This document shows, piece by piece, positions 55,643-64,000 of a stretch of DNA of 64,000 nucleotides (positions within the stretch are counted from its first letter, which is position 1; every line of letters begins with the position of its first letter). This stretch comes from Halisarca cf. caerulea. Its lineage: Eukaryota > Porifera > Demospongiae > Chondrillida > Halisarcidae. The stretch covers positions 1,552,301-1,616,300 of the forward strand of contig CAUJGJ010000040.1 in NCBI GenBank assembly GCA_963170055.1, in the 5' to 3' direction. Position numbers and translations under genes: made by a program. The notes under the pieces are model-generated. The model was not told the origin of the DNA. It searched no databases and saw only the letters and a list, made by a program, of their open reading frames with translations.

Positions 55643-57280
55643 TAATCGCCAATGATGTAACAGCATGATTCAGCTTTGCATTTCAATAACTATCAGGAGA
55701 AATGACTAAGTCTGGGACCACTTTTAATGGTGATTCACCTTTATCTGTATTTTAGGAATTGGTTTAGTCAATTGAGCCCAGCATAGCAGTCCACATGCCA
55801 CAGTCTGTAGTGGCAAGCTGCTTTGAAATACTATTTAAATGCATGTACCCTGCTAATCCCCTTCCAGACACATGGAACACAACCAATCATGTACATCCCC
55901 CATTCTTGCAATTTCCCTCTGGTTTGGTAGTGGGAAACCCTAAGGCTTGTACCCACTTTCCATGGATTGTTCACCAGCACCTATAAGGCCACACCAGTCT
56001 GTACTCCCAAATGCCTCTTCTCATTTGCTAATTGAGTCTCTGCTCTTATGGGCATGCTGCTTGTACCTGCAGCAATCTTCAGTGTTGCTCTTACCTCTAG
56101 CAACGTGGATTGGGTCTGATCTTCAGTGTTGCTTGTACTTGTAGTAGAGAGGGTGGTGGTCTGATATTCAGTGCTGCTTTTACCTGCAGTAATATTGAGA
56201 GTGGTGATCTAATAATCAGTGCACACACACATGCACACACACATCAAAACACCTTCACTATTTTCATCCATGACACAGACTAATTCATCCCAAGAAGACA
56301 CTCACCCTCACCACTTCCACCCACACCCTTGTCACATTCACCCTAACTCAGTAACACTACACATTGCACACAGCTTGTAGCATCCTGTTTCCCTGCCATA
56401 CTCTCACACTCTGCCACAGGCGCACACAACACACTCTGACCACGCACACCTTCTCCTCGTGTTTGTGACAGTTGATCCTGTGTTTGGCCCTCTCAATGTT
56501 TGACATTTCTTCGAGTTTAACATCGAATTCTGATTACTTATACATTTTACATTCATACTTTCAGTCGTACAGGTGGGCGGGGTATGGTCTTCAGTGCTGT
56601 TTCTGCTTGCAACAACAACAGAGGGGATGCATGAACATTGAAATTGAAGTTTGTTTCTGTTAGCACCTAATCACGCTGATGTCCACAATGGTACTAATGT
56701 TTGGCTATTGTGAAGGCAAAATTGATTCTAGAGCCAATCCTCTCAACGTTCGAAGTAGTTGTCATTCTTCCCCAATCGACGTTTGTTTCTGCAGAAAACT
56801 GTCGCAATGTTTTCAACATTGTACAAGAAATTTGAAAACTAGAAAATGCACTTTTGTGCTTTAGTCTTGATTTAAGGCAATCGTAGGAAAAGTACATGTA
56901 TCTGTAATTGTTCTTATAGTGTGCGGCCATTGTGACTGCAGTTTTACGCGATAAACATTGCGTTATAACGAGTTCGGGCAATTGCACATGACCTGAGGCA
57001 ATGATTTCATTGGCAAAAACACTGTGTGTGACTAGAGATGTTTTTCCAGGCATGGTTGTGGAGATACAAAGAATCCGAATTCAGAATGATAATAAATGGA
57101 AAATTCTCAAAAGAATGATAGCAAATTTGCTGCATTTGCAACAATTTTGATCTGTATTCTCCAAGAGCGAAAAATTGGCTAACTATGGTGCAATGCACTA
57201 ATCCTGTAATTCAGGACAATCTGAATGCACGTATAAACTGGACATCAGATTATGATCCCAAATTCTCATACACATGATAA
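55643..57280. other. No recognised gene
   Basis: It includes a C/A-rich, low-complexity stretch at about 56,220-56,460 (CACACACACATGCACAC and CACCCTCACC types) and short CTGCTTGTACCTGCAG-like repeats at 56,050-56,200. No coding or transposon signal was recognised. Confidence 0.4.
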
Positions 57281-59627
57281 CGCATGTGGGACATGTCCGC
57301 GCTAATTCGAAGGTGTGAAAATTTCGGTCATTTTTACAACTTCTCAACTTGTACATGTTTTAGAATATCGAAGAAGGACGTTTGTATTTAGTAGACATGT
57401 AAGCTTTTCGTTGAACATGGTTTTTAACGACGGTTGTCTATGTTGAAGCTTCTACGAAGGTTTTCCTTACCCCTATGTGTGAAGGAATTTCTCTGGGTGC
57501 TGCATGGTGAAACGGCTTCTGGGATATATTTTTACATAAATCGCGATAGCAAAGTATTTACTAAGTTTTTCATGCTTCGAAGATGATTAAGAAGGTTTCT
57601 GTCACAAATGCGGAAGGTAAAGAATAGTGAAAGTCAGGTAGCGAGGGTATAGCCAATAAAGTGGTCTTTAGGCAACAACGGGTATGCAAAAAATCGTAAT
57701 GCAGGTATTAACCTTTTACCGACCGTTAGCCACTACAGTGGCTTTTGTAAACAAGTATACTTACCGACCGCGGGTGACGAAATCTCGTGTATAGGCACGA
57801 AATTTATATGGTTCGAAAGGGCTCTTTAAGTATAATGCACATGTCAATTTTTATGGCTATACGTTACAGTATGAGACAAATAAAAAGGTAATAAAATTTG
57901 TTATAAAACGCATTTGTTAACAACAACACGCAAGTATCCAAACAGATTACAGAGTTATACAAACAAAGATGGCCACCGCTCGTAAAGACGTTTAGGGACG
58001 TGGAGTTATTTCCTCGAAATACTCTGCTTAGTATGGTAAATACTGAAGCAGGGAGCAGGGCAAAGTAGAACCGGGGTTTCGGGGCAGCAATCTTTGCAGG
58101 CGTACATCGTTCTCTTCCTTTCCCGGCAAATACGGCACTGGGACGCCTTGTTCGTTTTGTACGGGAAGTGTCTGCCCTGAAGACGGCCCGCTGGTGGTGG
58201 CTGACTGTATGCCTGCCGTTTCCTTGAGCTATGTGACACAAGAAGATGTTCGATAATGGAGAGGACGAACTCTTGGTGAGTTAATTTCTTCGTTGCTGGT
58301 GTCTCCCTGTACAATATGAAGGCGTTCGTGATGGCTGTGTCTAGGAGAAAGAAGTAGATCCTCACCCACCATTTCTTAGATTTACGACTACAAGAATAAG
58401 TCTTGCGTCTAGAGTCGAAGACGTCTACTCCTCCCATGTGCTTGTTATACAAGTTGACGGCCTCAGGGCACAGTATCTGTGATCTTGTCCCATCCTTGTT
58501 CCGCCTCGGGACATGTGTTTGCTTGATTGGGTCGGCAACGTTATTTAGGAAGGCTACACCCTTGTTATCTTTCCAAACAATGCACTGAATTCCCTGAACT
58601 AGCTTGCATACACTTTCACCTCGTTGCATGTTCTTTGTCAGAACTTTAATGTTTTTGAATTCTACTGGCCAGTGCTTACGCCCTGTCCTCATGGTGCCGA
58701 TTGTGTAGGTGCTGTTTTCTGCTAGTTTCAGAGCCAGGGGATGCTACTAAAGTAGTTATCCATGTAGATATGATGGTTGGCACCATATAGTGGCTGTACC
58801 AGATTCTGAACCACTCTAGAAGACAGTGAATCCTCATTGTTGCTGCCTGTAGCCCCTGTGTAGAGTGCCATGTTGTAGAGATAGCCGTTTGTAGAGTCAC
58901 AAAGGCACCACATTTTGTATCCCCTCTTGATCGGTTTCATGGGCATGTACTGCTTCATTACGCTGCGACCCTTGAATAGAATCATGGCCTCGTCCACAGC
59001 AAGTTGCTGGTGGGGTTGATAGCTGGCCTGACTGTTAAGGCGGATCTTCTCCATCAGTGGCCTGACCTTGTATAATTTGTCGTACTCTGGGTCATCACGC
59101 CCTGGCATCCTGGAATTGTCATTTAGATGGAGATGACTGAGGATAGAGTGGAATCTGTTTCGTCCCATTCCAGAGACCATTCCAGGTGCATTGAGAATGG
59201 GATTGGTGCTCCAGTAATCATATGCTGATGGTAGTCGCACCATTCCCATTGCTAGTTGAATTCCTATAAAGGACTTCAATTCCTCGTCACGGACATCCTC
59301 CCACTTTGCTGTGTTTTTTTGTGCAGCATAAAAGTTGGTCTGATGTGCTATTGTAGCAAATTTGTCCTCTCCCCATACAGTACACGTCATAAAAAACATG
59401 ACGGTAAACAGTAACCAAAATCCAGACAATCGTTACCATTAAGGCGTTAACCGCTATCCGGTAATTTTTTTCGGAAAGCCGTCAACATTTAACGGCGTGC
59501 TAATATTAATAATATTCATAACTTCCTACCGCGATATTGTAATAAGGCGCTAAGCTGCCCGATCGAGGTGAAACATCGCGGATTTCGTTGAGAGTCGTAG
59601 CGCTTTTATTCAGTGATTCAGTGGACC

Positions 59628-61184
59628 ATGGACAAAGTTTTACTCAAGTATGAGGATAATGGATCGTCGAGGTATGATGGGAAAGAGTATTTTGAGCTGG
59701 TTTCCAAAGTTAGAAGGGATGAAAATGTTCGAGGCCCACTCAAGGTCGGTGAACGGGTAACGGTGAAGACAAAGACTTGCTTGCGGAAGGCTGTCATAGT
59801 AAATGTCAACCCGGATGCCCTTCCCAAGAAAAGAAGAACGACAGGGAAGCGAGTACCAGCTAAAGAACAAGCATCCAGAGCAGTGCTAGTATCATTTCCT
59901 CCAGCTGAAGCCACCACACCTTCTTCCCCCCCACCTGTCTCACAACCCAACCCTCCATTGGAATCACCCTCACCCATCCTCTTCTCACAACCACCCTCAC
60001 CCATCCTCTTCTCACAACCACCCTCACCCACCCCATTGTCACAACCACCCTCACCCATCCCTTCGCAACCACCCTCACCCATCCCTTCGCAACCACCCTC
60101 ACCCATCCCCTCACTACCACCCTCACCCATCTCACAACCCGCCTCTCTATTCGTACCACCTTCGTCCATGCCTGTCTCACAACCCGCCTCTCTATTTGTA
60201 CCACCTTCATCCATGCCTGTATCACAAACCGCCTCGTTATTTGTACCACCTTCATCCATGCCTGTCTCACAAACAGCCTCTCTATCTGTACCACCTTCGT
60301 CCATGCCTGTCTCACATCCTATCTCAGCACTGACCACATCATCCTCTGTTCTATCATTTCACTCCATACAGCAGACAGCGGCATCCTCTTCTCATATCTC
60401 TTTTCAACCACTTAACTCCACACTAATCACAACATCTCCTCATATCCCTTTCCAACCATTGAACTCCACACATCAGGCCACAACATCTTATACCCTTTTT
60501 GAATCTCAGCCATCCTACCATACTCCCAGTGAACGTCTGGATTCTGCACCAATCATGCCATCTCAGTCAATGCTCGTTCCCCCAATTGCGCCCACACTTG
60601 GCCCTGTAGTGATGCCAGATGAGGACATGCTGGATCATCTGATCTATGACAGGCCAGAACCGACCTTGAATGTACAGCTGGATAGGATTCAGAAGTTTTT
60701 GGAAGCTTTTCAAGCCCAAGTTTTTCAGCGACTAGATAAGCTTGAAGCCTCATTACAAACAAGAAGGCAAGAGACCCCGCGTATCTCCCAGGCCCATACA
60801 GCAAGTGCTTGTCTGCCAAGAAGGCCACTGGCTGATGTAAATGGGCAATACCAACTCACAGCAGCAATGGATGCAAAGCTTCAGGGCATAATCGCGAGCC
60901 CAAGGATTAATGGACCAGTCCATCTCGGCTTAGAACTTGCCAAAGTACTGTATACAGAAGAGGAGATGGCTTCTAGTACCTTGACGGGTAGAAAGGTGAA
61001 CGGCCAATGTAGGCAAATGCTGGATTTGGGGAGACTAAATTTGATAGACCAGCTTGTGCAGAGAAGATTTTCCCTAGGAGAAGCAGAGTTTGCTGGTATT
61101 AGAAGTGGAATTCGAGACTCCATGGCGAATCGCTGCAAGTACCTAAGGTTAAAGTTAGCTCCCAGGAACATTTCCGTTATCTAA
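59628..61184 (+). CDS. Transposon-borne BEN-domain protein
   Basis: 518 residues from the ATG at 59,628, which has a strong context (GACCATGG). An upstream in-frame GTG at 59,613 is less likely. Order: a small N-terminal domain (about 1-62, with KVGERVTVKTKTCLRKAVIV); a basic patch KKRRTTGKR (67-74), a possible nuclear signal; a Pro/Ser-rich linker (95-330) containing SQPPSPIP repeats and four 15-residue repeats of PASLFVPPSSMPVSQ type (171-230); a predicted amphipathic helix (347-380, QLDRIQKFLEAFQAQVFQRL); and a BEN domain (430-511) with LAKVLYTEEEM, CRQMLDLGRLNLIDQLVQRRF and IRSGIRDSMANRCKYLRLKL. BEN domains bind DNA or chromatin partners. A role in target choice, excision control or silencing is inference. 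No frame break was seen. Confidence 0.8.
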   Translation: MDKVLLKYEDNGSSRYDGKEYFELVSKVRRDENVRGPLKVGERVTVKTKTCLRKAVIVNVNPDALPKKRRTTGKRVPAKEQASRAVLVSFPPAEATTPSSPPPVSQPNPPLESPSPILFSQPPSPILFSQPPSPTPLSQPPSPIPSQPPSPIPSQPPSPIPSLPPSPISQPASLFVPPSSMPVSQPASLFVPPSSMPVSQTASLFVPPSSMPVSQTASLSVPPSSMPVSHPISALTTSSSVLSFHSIQQTAASSSHISFQPLNSTLITTSPHIPFQPLNSTHQATTSYTLFESQPSYHTPSERLDSAPIMPSQSMLVPPIAPTLGPVVMPDEDMLDHLIYDRPEPTLNVQLDRIQKFLEAFQAQVFQRLDKLEASLQTRRQETPRISQAHTASACLPRRPLADVNGQYQLTAAMDAKLQGIIASPRINGPVHLGLELAKVLYTEEEMASSTLTGRKVNGQCRQMLDLGRLNLIDQLVQRRFSLGEAEFAGIRSGIRDSMANRCKYLRLKLAPRNISVI

Positions 61185-61635
61185 CCTTATGCATGTTGTA
61201 TGTCTTACTCACTCACTGTACTTTTATATATGTTGCATGAATGACAAACGTGTATTGTAACAAACTTGTTTCCTTTTTGGTTAATATGTTAAATATTTTA
61301 TACTCTATATGCACTATATATTTATATATTTTATACTCTATACTCTATGATTAATAAGAGGGTTCGGACGGCTATGCCTACACGCGACAACATTTAAACA
61401 ACGCTGTACATGACATTGTATGTCAATATCCAAAAAATATTAATTTACATAGCATATAAATGTATCAAAATGTAACATCTCTTACAATAATGCACATGCA
61501 TGACAATATCAACTAGACAATACAACAAAAAGTGGTTCTAAGAAAGTTAGTAACCTGTAGCTTCTCCATTGACTTCTATTACTTTTGGTATAACTTTCTT
61601 TAAATGTTCTATGTACCTACAACACTTCTCCAGTG

Positions 61636-62544
61636 TCACAGTGGCCAGAAAGACTGTATGGCATGCAACAAATCCTCCTTGGTTGTGGGCTTGGCTATCG
61701 ATCGGATGAAGTTCTTCAATTCATGCCACAGATTCTCGATGGGGTTTAAGTCTGGGCTCTCAGGTGGGGTCTTCAAAAGTGAAATGTTGTGCCTTTCGAA
61801 AAAATCGCACGTTGCTCTTGCAGTATGGCAGGGAGCGTTGTCCTGTTGGAAAATTCCGTTTGGAAGACGATCTCGAAGAAAGGGTAAAAGATGGGTACGC
61901 AGTACCTCCTGGTAGACAGCACTGTTTACCGAACAGTTCAAAATGCAAATATTCGTGGCCCCTTTCTTCGAAATTCCAGCCCATACCATAACTTTGTAGG
62001 GGTGCTTCACTCTCGCTTTCCTTTTCGGTTGAGATCCAACTTTTCGATAAGAATAAGTGCGGTTGTTTTCCAACTGAATTGTGGATTCGTCTGTCCATAC
62101 TACGTTATCGAAACTTTCGTGCAGGTTAGCTCTTGCCCACTCCACTCTCTTCTCCTTGTTGGCATGCTGAATTAACTGGCAGTAGCGGCTACCGTGGAAC
62201 GTCCACCCTAGCATCTTCCTAGCTCTCTCCACGGTACTCAGCGAAACTTTCCACCCCCTTTCCTCCAGCATTTTCACAAGTTGAGTTGATGTTGTCTCGT
62301 CGTCTTGCTGCATTCTTTCTTCGATCGCTGTCACCATTGCCCCAGTTAGCTTGAACGGTCTGCCACTTCCCGGGAGACGCAATATTGTCCCGTGCTTCTT
62401 ATACTTTTGTACAGTTGCCCACACGGTCTGCTTGGGTCCTCGAAGCCCTTCCGCTGCAAGAACATGGACCACATTTCCATAGGAAACCCTTCTCTCAAAG
62501 TACAGTTGAATAATTCGCTGCTTACAGTAAGCTGTCAAAACCAT
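61636..62544 (-). CDS. Tc1-type DD34E transposase, C-terminal frameshift
   Basis: 302 residues in frame. A bipartite N-terminal DNA-binding region has one helix-turn-helix at about 5-50, a GSGRPFKL hook at 59-66, and a second helix-turn-helix at about 70-112. The catalytic triad is Asp152 (VVWTDES), Asp235 (IFQQDNAPCHTA) and Glu270 (SPDLNPIENLW), with exactly 34 residues between the last two. The frame ends early at SFWPL. In another frame the homologous tail EKCCRYIEHLKKVIPKVIE...GEATGY continues to a stop at 61,547-61,549. A single-base loss near 61,643-61,645 explains this. The enzyme should cut at its CAGT-type inverted repeats and insert at TA. Loss of the last 30 or so residues may or may not abolish activity. 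Confidence 0.9.
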   Translation of the reverse strand: MVLTAYCKQRIIQLYFERRVSYGNVVHVLAAEGLRGPKQTVWATVQKYKKHGTILRLPGSGRPFKLTGAMVTAIEERMQQDDETTSTQLVKMLEERGWKVSLSTVERARKMLGWTFHGSRYCQLIQHANKEKRVEWARANLHESFDNVVWTDESTIQLENNRTYSYRKVGSQPKRKARVKHPYKVMVWAGISKKGATNICILNCSVNSAVYQEVLRTHLLPFLRDRLPNGIFQQDNAPCHTARATCDFFERHNISLLKTPPESPDLNPIENLWHELKNFIRSIAKPTTKEDLLHAIQSFWPL

Positions 62545-63879
62545 CCCGCGACTTATCGTCTATTGATCTATAATAGATACTCGACCTGTTTAAAAGGCAA
62601 CGGGCGCTAAATTATAGCGAAAAAACGTTAACTTCCGATAACCCTTATCGTTTAGCGTTTAACCGTCAACGCTTAATAGTTATCACTTTTCTTGCAACAG
62701 TTAACTGTTTTTGGATACCGTCACGTTTTTTATGACGTGTACTGTATTTTGCAGATGTCATATGGCTTGCTGTCTTCATCAACATCAATGAGGACTGATC
62801 TTCTTGGACCTGGCACTGGCGTGAATGACTCACTTGCTGATGGAAGCACAGTGGCTGACTCACTGCTTGGTGCAGGAGATGATACAGGCTGAACTGTGGA
62901 TTCCTCAGCCTCCTCTAGGATGGTGTCCTCCTGGCAATCTTCAATCCTGTCCAGAGGGTCCTCAGCTTCGTGGTGCCCAGAGGACACAAAGCTGTCGACT
63001 CCATCATCAAGCGCGTCTGGAACCAAGTCATCGTCAGAATCACACCAATCACTGTCCTCACCGTTCATGTCATCCATTACTTTGTTAAATGCTATGTACT
63101 GTGCCATTGTTCTTTAATTCTGAGTGTGTAGTATAATGAAATTTGCTTGTATAAAACGCTGTGAAGTACTTGATAGCTCGCCGAGATTAACATACATTAA
63201 ACCCGGACTTTGTGTAGCTAAAAGCCCAGAAAGACGGCGTTAACCATCGACGGCCTACCACGAGCACCAAACACTTAAACGCTCGCAATAGAGCTACCGA
63301 AACAGGCATGCAGGATTATCTATGGTAGCTCGAGCAAGAAACCTAACATTCTATGCTAAACAGCATCATGATCACCATTAATGAACATACTGAAGTTATA
63401 ATGGCCACTTGAACGAAAGCGAAGGTCCTTTGAACTGATATACGTACTCGTACGGCAAAACAAAGCTGTCTGTGCTTCTGGCAAGACAGATCAAGAACTG
63501 AAAAGTTAGCGCCACTGTAGTGGCTAATGGTCTTTAACGGGGTTTAGTCACATGTCAGCATGTGACAGAGCATCGGTGACGACAAAAAACATCACTAAAC
63601 ATGGATTCGGCATTCGTATACACCTGAATAACAACACGAATCACGAGATAAAAGTGTGACAAATATTTTATAGGTGCCAAAATATAATATTTCATCACTA
63701 TGCAAACTGAGAAGCACTATCATAACAAATGTGGACATGTCCCACATGCGAATGTTTTCTAATGACATATATTGGGGGAACACTGCAAGGAAATCAGGAA
63801 ACCTCTGTATGCAGGACTATTTTGGTGATTCCCACGGTGTCTGCATTATAGAGATTCTACTGTATCTGCACTTTAACAC

Positions 63880-64000
63880 ATCTTGCACTATAAGAAACCG
63901 GAAGTGGAAAAACAAACCATTCTAAATACCATGAAAATTGACACATTCTCATGCCTCGTGTCTTTAATAGAGAAAGTTCATTTTTTCATTGTAACTCTTT
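63880..64000 (+). repeat. Interspersed repeat epsilon, partial at window end
   Basis: It contains CACTATAAGAAACCGGAAGT and ATTGACACATTCTCATGCCTCGTG, as in the copies at 1,905 and 24,117. It continues beyond the window. Confidence 0.6.

Larger units (their letters stand above)
59378..62744. mobile_element. Two-gene Tc1/mariner-like transposon with BEN-domain gene, copy 1
   Basis: TA is present at 59,376-59,377 and 62,745-62,746. The inverted ends begin CAGTACACGTCATAAAAAAC on both sides and continue with RTGACGGTA. They open with CAGT, as is usual for Tc1/mariner. The element is 3,367 bp. The BEN gene (plus, 59,628-61,184) and the DD34E transposase (minus, 61,547-62,544) converge with about 360 bp between stops. 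There are 200-250 bp between each start and its terminus. It lies within a piggyBac transposase gene. Confidence 0.9.
58006..63107 (-). pseudogene. piggyBac-like transposase, split by a transposon
   Basis: The N-terminal acidic segment (MAQYIAFNKVMDD, DSDWCDSDDDLV) runs from the ATG at 63,107 to about 62,746. The core resumes at 59,377 with WGEDKFATIAHQTN. Joining them with one TA keeps one frame (DICK-IWGEDK). The catalytic Asp regions are AVDEAMILFKGRS, WCLCDSTNGYLYN and GGVDVFD. MDNYFSS is also present. A one-base loss in a four-G run (plus strand 58,737-58,740) shifts the frame after MDNYFSSIP. Correcting it would continue as LALKLAENSTYTIGTMRTGRK. The C-terminus has a cysteine-rich zinc-binding tail (CRICRERKRTMYACKDC, LLCPAPCF), as in piggyBac. 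It acts on TTAA sites; its target TIRs are the element's own ends. It is inactive as it stands. Confidence 0.88.
57708..63546 (-). mobile_element. piggyBac-like element, nearly intact but interrupted
   Basis: The left terminus is TTAACCTTTTACCGACCG followed by TTAGCCACTACAGTGGC. The right terminus, inverted, is TAAACCCCGTTAAAGACCA followed by TTAGCCACTACAGTGGC. The left side has TTAA; the right has a mutated TTTAG. It contains one transposase gene on the minus strand, split by the two-gene transposon. Without that insert it is about 2.5 kb, a normal length for piggyBac elements. Confidence 0.8.
57281..63750. mobile_element. MITE family gamma, split by the piggyBac element
   Basis: The left end GCATGTGGGACATGTCCGCG with GGTGTGAAAATTTCGG is at 57,281. 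The right end ATAACAAATGTGGACATGTCCCACATGCG closes at 63,750. The arms carry the expected subterminal order (GCGATAGCAAAGTATTTACTAA left; TCACATGTCAGCATGTGAC and GGATTCGGCATTCGTATACACC right). The piggyBac element at 57,708-63,546 lies between them. Confidence 0.65.

Noticed and set aside
59618..60337. Long minus-strand frames opposite the BEN gene (Gly/Glu-rich repeats)
   Set aside because: They are mirror frames of the proline-rich coding minisatellite and end abruptly with it. The plus frame has the BEN domain and a good start.

Overview
The window is animal nuclear DNA that is rich in repeats and poor in genes. Most likely it comes from a non-bilaterian metazoan such as a sponge; that placement is inference. 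It rests on the short introns, a small dispersed family of intronless seven-transmembrane receptors, a NACHT/NLR-type immune gene relic, a metazoan TTAGGG telomere-type tract, and dense piggyBac, Tc1/mariner, hAT and MITE content. No bacterial operons, rRNA genes, convincing tRNA genes or LTR retroelements were seen.

Layout: 0-7 kb is layered MITEs, including an 87-bp minisatellite grown inside one of them and a shattered piggyBac relic at 4.3-6.5 kb. 7-12 kb has no recognised gene apart from exon-like fragments at 11.2-12.0 kb. A broken NLR/NACHT gene (12.8-13.9 kb) runs straight into a degenerate piggyBac element (13.9-17.2 kb). 17.2-26.7 kb holds two intact receptor genes, one truncated receptor copy and one orphaned receptor 5' flank. 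28.0-29.7 kb is a hAT transposase pseudogene split by a MITE. 31.6-32.3 kb is a small two-exon PD-(D/E)XK nuclease-like gene. 34.4-38.3 kb is a two-gene transposon. 43.5-46.6 kb is more MITEs, followed by an intact receptor gene (46.7 kb) and a frameshifted one (51 kb). 52-57 kb is relics, and 57.3-63.75 kb is a three-layer transposon nest.

The most notable system is a two-gene Tc1/mariner-like transposon, present twice in unrelated-looking versions (59,378-62,744 and about 34,437-38,340). Each carries a DDE transposase and, converging on it tail to tail, a gene for a BEN-domain protein with a low-complexity linker and a predicted helical segment. BEN domains are known from chromatin and DNA-binding factors. 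As a second gene of Tc1/mariner elements this arrangement is, as far as I can say without a search, unusual and possibly undescribed. The better-preserved copy has about 30-bp inverted repeats and a TA target duplication. It sits inside a piggyBac transposase gene, whose frame is restored when the insert plus one TA is removed. That piggyBac in turn sits inside a MITE.

The four receptor loci are probably host genes. They lack the DRY and NPxxY signatures of classical rhodopsin-like receptors but keep the TM3/ECL2 cysteine pair. Nearly everything else is transposon sequence in different states of decay, and most long reading frames in the gaps are repeat-derived artefacts.
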